36,073 nucleotides of DNA, from the NCBI GenBank assembly GCA_021848345.1, contig JAJZUV010000028.1, positions 1-36,073 of the forward strand. The letters run 5' to 3'. The stretch is from Pseudomonadota bacterium (GTDB lineage: Bacteria; Pseudomonadota; Gammaproteobacteria; Burkholderiales; Burkholderiaceae_C). The notes beneath the pieces were generated by a model, which was given only the letters and a program-made list of their open reading frames with translations, did no database searches and was not told where the DNA came from. The position numbers and the translations under genes were made by a program. Shown here piece by piece: positions 10,506-17,787 of this stretch (position 1 is the first letter of the stretch; each line of letters starts with the position of its first letter).

Positions 10506-11801
10506 TCACGGCCGCCGCTGGTCGATGAGCACGTCGACGCTGCCGCCACGCGCCACGCTGGCCGTGCCGTAGAGGTCGCCGCTGGCCGGCATGGCATCCC
10601 CGGTGGCGGACAGCCGGGCCTCGATCTGCACCCTCGAAGCGCTCGACAAGGGCTGCGAGGGACTCATCGAGTCCGCGTCGCTCAGGGAAACCCGCAACGG
10701 CAGCGTGACGCCGACCCGCTTGACGGCCGCCAGCGGCATGCGCTGCCCGGGCACCCGCGCGATCACGAACAGCGTGCGCCCTGGCGCCTGCGCGCGCAGC
10801 GAGGGCGCGATGCTCACCTGCACCTGCACCGGAGCCCGCGGCGCCTGTCGCGCCCCGGCCTTCGGGGCAACCACCGCGAGGGACTGCCCTGTCGGTGCGG
10901 CGGGCGTGTCCGACGCGGCGCCGCCACCCGCGGCACGCGGCGTCGCGCCCTCGGCGGCGCTCAGGCCCATGCGACGACGCACCTGCGCGATCACGTGATC
11001 GAGAAAGGCGGCGTCCTCGGAACCGGCCACGACTTCGCGGCTGGCATGCTCGAGCAGCGGCAAGGCGCCGCGGTTGTCCCCTCGCAAGGCGTGGGCGTAG
11101 CCGGCGAGCATGAGCGCCAGCAGGTTGTCCGGATTGATGGCCAGTGCGCGCGCGGCCAGACGCTCCGGCTTGCCCAGCGGGCTGCCGTTGGCGGTCATCG
11201 CCAGCGCGTCGGCGTATTCGGCCAGCCAGCGCGCGTGGCGCTGCAACTGCGGCCCGACCCGAGCGTACGCGGCGGCCGCCTTGCCGAACTCGCCGAGCAC
11301 GGCGTAGGAACGGCCGAGCATGGCCCAGCCGGCTGGATCGTCCGGCTGCGCCTGCAGCTTCGCGGCCAGCGAATCGACCATCTTCTGCACCTGGGTCGGT
11401 GCCGTCGGCGCGGCGGCCTGCTTGGCCGTGGCCGCGATGCTCGCGTGGGCCGGCAGTGCCGCGGGGGTGCCCATCAGGACGTACAGCAGTCCGCCGCAGA
11501 TCGGCAGCCCGAGCAGCAGCGCGGCGACGGTGGGCAGTGCGCTGGTCGCGGCCCGCGCACCCGGCATCGGCGCCGCGTCGGCCAGGACCCGCCGCGCCAG
11601 CTCCTCCCTCGCTTGTGCGTAGCGCTCCTCTCCGAGGGATGCCCGTTCGAGATCCAGCGCGGCCAGATCCTCGCGCAACAGGCGCGCGTTCACCGCGGCA
11701 CGATCGACTCCGGCCCGCGAGCGGCGCCCCGACAGGGGCAGCAGCAGGATCGACAGGACCGCGGCGGTCAACAGCGCGGCCGATAGCAGGAACGGGGTCA
11801 T
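10506..11801 (-). CDS. ccmI: cytochrome c maturation protein CcmI
   Basis: Last gene of the ccm operon. CcmI is a membrane-anchored TPR chaperone that holds apocytochrome c for heme ligation by CcmF and CcmH. The 431-residue protein has a first membrane helix at about 4-22, a cytoplasmic helical segment with paired Arg/Glu residues, and a second membrane helix near 90-112. A periplasmic TPR region follows (about 135-280; PDDPAGWAMLGRSYAVLGEF and ALAINPDNLLALMLAGYAHA are recognisable repeats). The C-terminal beta-domain (about 320-431, from VQVQVSIAPSL onward) is the one found in CcmI/CycH proteins. It starts inside the last codon of ccmH by an ATGA overlap. Confidence 0.92.
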   Translation of the reverse strand: MTPFLLSAALLTAAVLSILLLPLSGRRSRAGVDRAAVNARLLREDLAALDLERASLGEERYAQAREELARRVLADAAPMPGARAATSALPTVAALLLGLPICGGLLYVLMGTPAALPAHASIAATAKQAAAPTAPTQVQKMVDSLAAKLQAQPDDPAGWAMLGRSYAVLGEFGKAAAAYARVGPQLQRHARWLAEYADALAMTANGSPLGKPERLAARALAINPDNLLALMLAGYAHALRGDNRGALPLLEHASREVVAGSEDAAFLDHVIAQVRRRMGLSAAEGATPRAAGGGAASDTPAAPTGQSLAVVAPKAGARQAPRAPVQVQVSIAPSLRAQAPGRTLFVIARVPGQRMPLAAVKRVGVTLPLRVSLSDADSMSPSQPLSSASRVQIEARLSATGDAMPASGDLYGTASVARGGSVDVLIDQRRP

Positions 11802-12262
11802 TCGAGTTCTCCATGGCGCGCCAGCAAGGCCTGCGCGCGGGCAAGCTCGGCTTCGTCGAGCGGGGCCTCGCGGCGCCTCCGGCGCGCCCGGATGGTGAGG
11901 CCCAGTGCGCCCAGGCCGACGAACAGCAGCAGGTAGGGGCCCAGCCACAGCGCCCAGGTCTCGGCATCGAAGGGCGGGCGGAATCGCACATAGTTGCCGT
12001 AGCGCGCCACCAGGTAATCGATCACCTGCTGGTTGGTGTAACCGCGCTCGATGAGCTTGCGCACCTCGGCCCGCAGGTCGCGCGCCAGCCCGGCCTGGGA
12101 GGCGGCCAGGGATTCGTCCTGGCACACCAGGCAGCGCAGGTTGCGCGTGATGGCCAGCATGCGCTGCTCGGCAGCCTCGTCGTGCGCCAGCGGGCGCGCC
12201 AGTCCGGCCCAGGCCGAGGACGCCGCGACAGCCAGAAGGATCAGCATCAAAAGGCGTTTCAT
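11798..12262 (-). CDS. ccmH: cytochrome c maturation protein CcmH (thiol reductase subunit)
   Basis: Membrane-anchored periplasmic thiol-disulfide protein that reduces the CXXCH cysteines of apocytochromes and cooperates with CcmF in heme attachment. It has a signal or membrane helix at 1-19, the diagnostic LRCLVCQ motif with the redox pair Cys44 and Cys47, and the RKLIERGYTNQQVIDYLVARYG helix typical of the three-helix bundle. A C-terminal membrane helix follows near 104-124, then a basic cytoplasmic tail. At 154 residues it is the short form, with the TPR part encoded separately as ccmI. ATGA overlaps occur at both ends. Confidence 0.95.
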   Translation of the reverse strand: MKRLLMLILLAVAASSAWAGLARPLAHDEAAEQRMLAITRNLRCLVCQDESLAASQAGLARDLRAEVRKLIERGYTNQQVIDYLVARYGNYVRFRPPFDAETWALWLGPYLLLFVGLGALGLTIRARRRRREAPLDEAELARAQALLARHGELE

Positions 12263-12792
12263 TGCGACAGCCTCCGGATCAGCGGCAGCACCTTGTCCTG
12301 CAGGACACGTACCGTCAGGGGGCCGATCTGCTTGTAGACGATGCGGCCCTGAGCGTCGATCAGGTAGGTCTCGGGCACTCCGTAGACGCCGTAGTCGATG
12401 CCGATGTGTCCGTTGCCGTCGCTGGCCACGAGGTCGTACGGGTCCCCGGCCTGCGCAAGCCAGTGGCGCGCCGCGACCGGGTCGTCCTTGTAGTCCAGGC
12501 CCACCAGGGGAATGTGCCGACCGTGCGCGAAGCTCAGCAGCAGGGGATGTTCCTCGCGGCACGAAGTGCACCACGAGGCCCAGACGTTGAGCAGCCACAC
12601 CTTGCCCTTCAGCTGCCGCGGGGAGAAGTCTCCCGACGTGGGCATGAGCAGGGGCGCCACGAAGCCCGGCGCCGGCTTGCCGATCAGCGGCGACGGAATC
12701 CGGTGGGGATCGTGGTGCAAGCCGATGTCGAGCAGCGCAAGCAGGCCCGCGAACACCAGCACGATGAGCGAGATTCTCCAGGCGCGGTTCAT
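12259..12792 (-). CDS. ccmG: cytochrome c maturation thioredoxin CcmG/DsbE
   Basis: Membrane-tethered periplasmic thioredoxin that keeps apocytochrome or CcmH cysteines reduced. An N-terminal anchor (about 7-25) precedes a thioredoxin fold whose active site is WCTSC, with Cys75 and Cys78. The segment YGVYGVPETYLID contains the cis-proline and the acidic stretch typical of DsbE-type proteins. The length of 177 residues matches the family. The active-site dipeptide Thr-Ser replaces the Pro-Thr of E. coli. The protein needs an electron donor such as DsbD/CcdA, which is not encoded here. It is coupled by ATGA overlaps to ccmF upstream and ccmH downstream. Confidence 0.95.
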   Translation of the reverse strand: MNRAWRISLIVLVFAGLLALLDIGLHHDPHRIPSPLIGKPAPGFVAPLLMPTSGDFSPRQLKGKVWLLNVWASWCTSCREEHPLLLSFAHGRHIPLVGLDYKDDPVAARHWLAQAGDPYDLVASDGNGHIGIDYGVYGVPETYLIDAQGRIVYKQIGPLTVRVLQDKVLPLIRRLSQ

Positions 12793-14729
12793 GATGCGAC
12801 GGCCTCCAGGGCCTGCGCCGCGCGGCGGCTGAGGGTGCGGTAGCGCCGATCCGCGGCCGCGGCGACACCTCCCAGCGCCATCAGGAGCGCGCCGCACCAG
12901 ATCCAGATCACGAAGGGCTTGTAGTACACCCGCACCGCCCACGCGCCCTGGCCCAGGCGCGCGCCCAGGGAGACGTAGATGTCACGCAGCGGACCCGTGT
13001 CGATGGCGGTATCGGTCATTTCCATCTGCGAGCTGAAGTAGTCGCGCTTCTCGGGACGCAGCACGGCGACCGGCTTGCCGTCGCGCGACAACTCGAACAC
13101 GCCCTGCTGCGCGGTGTAGTCGGGGCCGGGAACCGTCGTCACGCCCTGGAAGGTGACGGTGTAGCCGGCCAGCCGGGTGTAGTCGCCGGGCTGCATGCGC
13201 AGGCCCCGCTCGGCCTGGTAATGGCTGACCAGCGCGACCCCCACGATGCTCACCGCGAGCCCGAGGTGCGCCAGTTGCATGCCCCAGTACCCGCCCGGGG
13301 GCATGCCGCTGCGCAGGCGCCTGCGCAACTGCAGCACCACCGCCGTGCCCAGCCACAGCGCGCAGAAGCTGCCCAGCGCGGCGCCGGCGTTCCAGCGGCC
13401 CAGCGCCAGCGGCAGGCCGATCGCCGCCAGCAGGGCGAACAACGCGGGCACGCGCATCGAGCGCGCCAGCCCGGCGATGCGATCGCTGCGCCAGCGCGCG
13501 AGCGGGCCGACGGCGGCGAGCAGGAACAGCGGGACGACCACGGGAACGAACACGCTGTTGAAATACGGCGGCCCGACCGACAACTTGCCCAGGTTCAGCG
13601 CCTCCACGACGAGCGGATACAAGGTGCCCAGCAGCACGCTCGCGGCGGCGACCACCAGCAGCACGTTGTTGCCCAGCAGCAGGCTCTCGCGCGAGACCAG
13701 ATCGAAACTGCCCCCCGGTCCGCGTCCCGGCGCGCGCAGCGCGAACAGCAGCAGCGAGCCGCCGACGTACAGCGTGAACAGGACGAGGATCATCATGCCT
13801 CGGCGCGGATCGGTGGTGAATGCGTGCACCGAGGACAGCACGCCCGAACGCACCAGGAACGTGCCCAGCAGCGACAGCCCGAAGGCCCCGATGGCCAGCA
13901 GCACCGTCCAGTTGCGGAAGCTGCCACGCTTTTCCGTCACGGCCAGCGAGTGGATCAGCGCCGTGCCCACCAGCCAGGGCATGAAGGATGCGTTTTCCAC
14001 CGGATCCCAGAACCACCAGCCGCCCCACCCCAGTTCGTAGTACGACCAGTACGAGCCCAGCGCGATGCCCAGGGTCAGCGACACCCAGGCGGCGATGGTC
14101 CACGGCCGGGACCAGCGCGCCCAGGCGGTATCCAGGCGTCCGGCCAGCAGCGCGGAGATGGCGAACGCGAACGCCACCGCGAAGCCCACGTAGCCCATGT
14201 AGAGCATCGGCGGATGGCCCATCATGCCGGGATCCTGCAGCAGGGGGTTGAGCGAGCGACCGTTCATCGCGGCCGGCAGCAGACGCTGGAAGGGATCGGA
14301 GGCCAGGTTGATGTAGACCAGGAAACCGAAGGCGATCAGCCCGAGCACGCCCAGCACCCGCGCGACCATTTCGTCGGGCAGGCTGCGCGAGAACACCGAC
14401 ACCGCCAGCGACCATCCGCTGAGCATCAGGAGCCACAACAGGAACGAGCCCTCGTGGCCGCCCCAGGCGGCCCCGATCTTGTAGACGGTGGGCAACAGAC
14501 TGTTGGAGTTCTCGGCCACGTAGAGCACCGAGAAATCGTCATGCAGCAAGGCCCACAGCAGGCAGCCGAAGGCGAAGGCCACGAGCACGAAGGTGGCACG
14601 CGTCGCCGGCCTCGCCAGCGCGATCCAGACGCGCTGGCCTCTCCATGCCCCCAGCAGCGGAAGCAGGCCCTGCACCAGCGCCACCGGCAAGGCCAGCAGC
14701 AAGGCGAAATGTCCGAGTTCGGGAATCAT
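12789..14729 (-). CDS. ccmF: cytochrome c heme lyase subunit CcmF
   Basis: Large polytopic membrane protein that transfers heme from holo-CcmE to apocytochrome c. The 646 residues are the usual length. The tryptophan-rich heme-handling (WWD) motif is seen as WWFWDPVENASFMPW beginning at residue 238. Conserved periplasmic histidines flank it, for example in ALIHSLAVTEKRGSF and in SVHAFTTDP. The N-terminus MIPELGHFALLLAL is canonical. The C-terminal periplasmic domain (about 470-615) precedes a last membrane helix, LMALGGVAAAADRRYR. It begins with an ATGA overlap on ccmE. Confidence 0.97.
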   Translation of the reverse strand: MIPELGHFALLLALPVALVQGLLPLLGAWRGQRVWIALARPATRATFVLVAFAFGCLLWALLHDDFSVLYVAENSNSLLPTVYKIGAAWGGHEGSFLLWLLMLSGWSLAVSVFSRSLPDEMVARVLGVLGLIAFGFLVYINLASDPFQRLLPAAMNGRSLNPLLQDPGMMGHPPMLYMGYVGFAVAFAFAISALLAGRLDTAWARWSRPWTIAAWVSLTLGIALGSYWSYYELGWGGWWFWDPVENASFMPWLVGTALIHSLAVTEKRGSFRNWTVLLAIGAFGLSLLGTFLVRSGVLSSVHAFTTDPRRGMMILVLFTLYVGGSLLLFALRAPGRGPGGSFDLVSRESLLLGNNVLLVVAAASVLLGTLYPLVVEALNLGKLSVGPPYFNSVFVPVVVPLFLLAAVGPLARWRSDRIAGLARSMRVPALFALLAAIGLPLALGRWNAGAALGSFCALWLGTAVVLQLRRRLRSGMPPGGYWGMQLAHLGLAVSIVGVALVSHYQAERGLRMQPGDYTRLAGYTVTFQGVTTVPGPDYTAQQGVFELSRDGKPVAVLRPEKRDYFSSQMEMTDTAIDTGPLRDIYVSLGARLGQGAWAVRVYYKPFVIWIWCGALLMALGGVAAAADRRYRTLSRRAAQALEAVAS

Positions 14730-15166
14730 GGCTGAAGGGTCCTGGAGGTCTGCCGCGCCTGCTCGAGGGCGTTGCGCGCCTCGGGCGGCATGTAGTTGGC
14801 GCTGTGCTTGGCCAGCACCTGCGTGGCATGGAAGGTGCCGTGCGGCCCCAGCCGGCCCTGCACGACCACCCCGCGGCCGGGTGCGAACAGGTCGGGCAGG
14901 ATGCCGCTGTAGACCACTGCGACCTGCCGCGCGGTATCGGTGACCAGGAAGCGCACCGTCGTGCCGGTGCGCTGCAGGCTGCCCTTCTCGACCAGTCCGC
15001 CCAGCCGGAACAGTCCGGCGCGCGGAACCTGCCCGTCGACGATCTGCGTCGGAGTCACGTACAGCTCGATGGCGCCGTTCAGGGCGTGCAGCACCAGCGC
15101 GGTGGCCAACCCCAGCCCCGCCAGCCCGGCCGCGATCAGCGCCGCGCGTCGACGACGGGCGTTCAT
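14726..15166 (-). CDS. ccmE: cytochrome c maturation heme chaperone CcmE
   Basis: Periplasmic heme chaperone anchored by one N-terminal helix (about 8-28). The OB-fold contains the conserved stretches FRLGGLVEKGS and VVYSGILPDLFAPGRGVVVQG. The heme-binding motif LAKHSANYMPPE gives His121 for the covalent heme bond and Tyr125 as axial ligand. The two residues after His differ from the E. coli Asp-Glu (Ser-Ala here), but the HxxxY spacing is intact. At 146 residues it is of normal length with a short C-terminal tail. ATGA overlaps with ccmD and ccmF fix the start. Confidence 0.96.
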   Translation of the reverse strand: MNARRRRAALIAAGLAGLGLATALVLHALNGAIELYVTPTQIVDGQVPRAGLFRLGGLVEKGSLQRTGTTVRFLVTDTARQVAVVYSGILPDLFAPGRGVVVQGRLGPHGTFHATQVLAKHSANYMPPEARNALEQARQTSRTLQP

Positions 15167-15402
15167 GCCGCCTCCCGTTGCAGAGGGACCGCGAGGTCGC
15201 GTTCGGCGGCGAGCCCGCGCTCGGCACGCTCGATCCGCCGCACGGCGCCCTGCTGCCGCAACATGCGCATGGCGGCGCGGCGACGCTGCCCGAGCGCGAT
15301 CAACTCGGCGGCGATGGCCACCACACAGGCCGCCACGCTGCCCCACACATACAGTGCATAGCCGCCCATGGCGAAGAACTGCCCCGCGGAATGCCAGATC
15401 AT
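15163..15402 (-). CDS. ccmD: cytochrome c maturation protein CcmD
   Basis: Small single-helix membrane protein needed to release holo-CcmE from the CcmABC complex. The 79 residues begin MIWHSAGQFFAMGGYALYVW, matching the conserved CcmD pattern. The helix runs about 14-37 and is followed by a basic cytoplasmic tail rich in Arg. The tail is longer than in most homologues, which are usually 45-70 residues. It lies between ccmC and ccmE with ATGA overlaps on both sides, which supports both start and identity. Confidence 0.92.
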   Translation of the reverse strand: MIWHSAGQFFAMGGYALYVWGSVAACVVAIAAELIALGQRRRAAMRMLRQQGAVRRIERAERGLAAERDLAVPLQREAA

Positions 15403-16148
15403 GATGAAGCCTCCATCAGGTGTCCGAGCCACGAGCTGTCGTGCTCGCGCTCGAGAATGATGACCCTGAGGCGTGCCAGGGTCGTCGCGATCGAGTACAT
15501 CCATGCGGCGCCGGTCATCAACAGCATGCCCACGAGCATGGTCAGGGCCATCGACGGCGCGTGGGTGAAGGAGATGGAGGCGCCCTGGTGCAGGGTGTTC
15601 CACCACTGCACGGAGAAATAGATCACCGGGACGTTCACCACGCCGACCACCGCCAGCACCCCGCAGGCCTTGTCCGCGCGCCGCGCGTCGTCGATGGCCG
15701 CGCGCAGCGCGATCTGCCCGAGATACAGGAACAGCAGGATCAGCTCGGAGGTCAGCCGCGCGTCCCACACCCACCAGGTTCCCCACATCGGCTTGCCCCA
15801 CAGCGAACCGGTGACCAGCGCGAGTGCCGTGAACACCGCCCCGGTGGGCACCAGCGCCGCCGCCATCATTCCCGACAGACGGGTGTTGAAGGCCAGCCCC
15901 ACGGCGGCCCAGCCGGCCATCACCACGTAGATGAACATGGACATCCAGGACGCAGGAACGTGCAGGAAGATGATGCGGTAGCCGTCGCCCTGGGCGGCAT
16001 CGGCAGGCGCGACGAAAAAGCCGACCCAGGCGCCGGCGACGGCCAGCAGCAGCGCGGCGCCCGCGAACCACGGCACCATGCGTCCCGCCGGGCCGTAGAA
16101 CATGGCGGGACTGGCGTACCTGTACAGGCGATGGTTGAGAGTTTTCAT
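15399..16148 (-). CDS. ccmC: cytochrome c maturation heme handling protein CcmC
   Basis: Six-helix membrane protein that presents heme to CcmE as part of the CcmABCD complex. The WWD motif WGTWWVWDARLTSEL runs from residue 122. The two axial histidines are His63 in FLHVPASWMSMF and His187 in NTLHQGASI. The length of 249 residues matches E. coli CcmC. The start is set by an ATGA overlap with ccmB and the MKTLNHRLYRYASPAMFY N-terminus typical of the family. Confidence 0.96.
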   Translation of the reverse strand: MKTLNHRLYRYASPAMFYGPAGRMVPWFAGAALLLAVAGAWVGFFVAPADAAQGDGYRIIFLHVPASWMSMFIYVVMAGWAAVGLAFNTRLSGMMAAALVPTGAVFTALALVTGSLWGKPMWGTWWVWDARLTSELILLFLYLGQIALRAAIDDARRADKACGVLAVVGVVNVPVIYFSVQWWNTLHQGASISFTHAPSMALTMLVGMLLMTGAAWMYSIATTLARLRVIILEREHDSSWLGHLMEASS

Positions 16149-16909
16149 TCGATGGCGATCCTGACGGCGGCGGCCGCGGCGGCCGGTGCGAGGAACATCG
16201 CGACCACCAGCATGGCCCCCAGCAGCGCGAGGTATCCCGTGTAGTCCAGGCCGGCGGCCTGGGCGGTGAGCGCGCCGGCGCCGAACACCAGCGCGGGCAC
16301 GTACAGGGGCAGCAACAACAAGGCGAGCAAGGCGCCTCCGCCGCGCGCGCCCAGGGTCAGCGCGGCGCCGATGGCGCCGAGCAGCGACAACAGCGGCGTG
16401 CCCAGCAGCAGGGCCACCACCAACAGGCCCAAGGCCCGTGGATCCATTCCGAACTGCAATCCAAGCAGCGGCGCCAGCACCACCAGCGGCAGTCCGGCCA
16501 CCAGCCAGTGGGCGACGATCTTGCCCGCCACGAGCCAGGCGAAGGGAGTGGGCGACAGCACCATCTGCTCCAGCGTGCCGTCGGCGAAGTCGTCGCCGAA
16601 CATGCGCGGCAGGCCGAGCAAGGTCGATAGCAAGGCACCGACCCACAACACGCCGGGGCCGATGACCCGCAGGCGCTCGGGTTCCGGCCCGATGGCCAGC
16701 GGAAACAGGCTGGCGACCAGCATGAAGAAGACCAGCATCGTGGCCACCTCGCTGCGCCTGCGCATGGTCAGCAGCCATTCCCGCCGCAGCATGCCCAGCA
16801 GCGGGCTCGCCCGCCGCGGCAAGGGCTCGGCCCGGTCGGCGGCGTCGACACGGCCGAATCGGGACGGCTGCGCCGCGCTGGGCGGGATGGCTTCGGTCAA
16901 GGGCTTCAT
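16145..16909 (-). CDS. ccmB: heme ABC exporter permease CcmB
   Basis: Integral membrane partner of the CcmA ATPase. The CcmAB transporter uses ATP to release holo-CcmE from CcmC. Six hydrophobic segments and the motifs FFMLVASLFPLAIGPEPE and DDFADGTLEQMVLSPTP identify CcmB. With the start at the ATGA overlap with ccmA it is 254 residues, some 35 longer than usual, because of a polar Pro/Arg-rich N-terminal extension. The internal Met40 (MLRREWLL, base 16792) would give the standard length. Overlap coupling favours the longer form. Confidence 0.94.
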   Translation of the reverse strand: MKPLTEAIPPSAAQPSRFGRVDAADRAEPLPRRASPLLGMLRREWLLTMRRRSEVATMLVFFMLVASLFPLAIGPEPERLRVIGPGVLWVGALLSTLLGLPRMFGDDFADGTLEQMVLSPTPFAWLVAGKIVAHWLVAGLPLVVLAPLLGLQFGMDPRALGLLVVALLLGTPLLSLLGAIGAALTLGARGGGALLALLLLPLYVPALVFGAGALTAQAAGLDYTGYLALLGAMLVVAMFLAPAAAAAAVRIAIE

Positions 16910-17538
16910 GACCCGAGGTCCACGCTGGATCCGCCCTGCAGAGAGATCGCCTGATGGCTGGTCAGCACCGCGCTTCCGCCACGGCGCAGGTGATCGCGCA
17001 CGAGGGAGCACACCATGTCCACGCCATCGGTGTCGAGCGCCGCGAAGGGCTCGTCGAGAATCCACACCGTCGCGTCCCGCGACAGCACCCGCGCCAGCAG
17101 CGCGCGCCGGCGCTGTCCCTGCGACAACACGCGCACGGGCAGCGATTCGCGCCCGCGCAGCCCCACGCGCCACAGCGCAGCAAGGCCCGCGCGAAGACTC
17201 ATCGCACGCCCGTCCAGGGCCGCGGCCAGGCGCAGGTTCTCCAGCGCGCTCAGGTCATCCTTGACGGCGTGGCGATGCCCGAAGTACGCCAGGGCATCCC
17301 GATAGTCCTCTCCCGCACGAGCCAGATCGACGCCGTTCCAGGCGATGGTTCCGGTGTCCGGGCGCGCAAGCCCGCCGAGCAGGCGCAGCAGACTGGTCTT
17401 GCCGGAGCCGTTGGCCCCCCGCACGTGCAGCCATTGCCCTGGCCGCAGGGAGAACTCGACGCCTGCGAACAATGCCCGGCTGCCGCGGCGGCAACTCACC
17501 GCAGTGGCACGCAGTTCGTGCTCGGGTAGGACATGCAT
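16906..17538 (-). CDS. ccmA: heme ABC exporter ATP-binding protein CcmA
   Basis: ATPase of the CcmAB complex and first gene of the operon, 210 residues as in E. coli. The Walker A GANGSGKTS is at 41-49, the signature LSQGQRRR from 138, and the Walker B VWILDEPFAALD from 158. The CcmA-specific region AYFGHRHAVKDDLSALENL is present. An in-frame TTG at 17550 would add four residues; I prefer the ATG at 17538, which has a GAAG seven bases before it. The gene is divergent from the sensor kinase gene, so the 249-base gap must hold promoters for both directions. Confidence 0.95.
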   Translation of the reverse strand: MHVLPEHELRATAVSCRRGSRALFAGVEFSLRPGQWLHVRGANGSGKTSLLRLLGGLARPDTGTIAWNGVDLARAGEDYRDALAYFGHRHAVKDDLSALENLRLAAALDGRAMSLRAGLAALWRVGLRGRESLPVRVLSQGQRRRALLARVLSRDATVWILDEPFAALDTDGVDMVCSLVRDHLRRGGSAVLTSHQAISLQGGSSVDLGS

Positions 17539-17787
17539 GGCAAGCTTCAATAGGGGCCCGCGTCTGGCGGGCCGAGCGCCTTGTCGGCATCGAGACTGAA
17601 CGATAGGTAGTACGAAGCCGGGCTCGTTTGCTCCGAATCAAGCAAATACACATTCCGACAAAAACCATGGGAATCGGGGTGGGAATGCGGGTCCGCTTGA
17701 TCGAGCGCAAACCGGCCCCGCCCGCGCTGCTCCTAGGATCGCCGCGGGCAGGCCCTGTCGGCGCTGCCGCTGCCGCTGCTCATCAAG
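17539..17787. promoter_or_regulatory. divergent control region between ccmA and the sensor kinase gene
   Basis: This 249-base gap must carry the start signals of the nine-gene ccm operon (leftward) and of the histidine kinase gene (rightward). An AT-richer island at about 17625-17670 stands out from the GC-rich surroundings. It contains an inverted repeat, TTTGCT at 17627-17632 and AGCAAA at 17641-17646. A sequence ATTCCGAC at 17652-17659 differs by one base from the ATTCCGAT half-site upstream of the cytochrome operon, and ATCGG follows at 17673-17677. No sigma-70 promoter can be called with confidence. Confidence 0.4.

Noticed and set aside
12982..14436. A 484-codon alternative frame within ccmF on the same strand
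   Set aside because: It overlaps the complete CcmF frame with its WWD motif and shows shadow composition.
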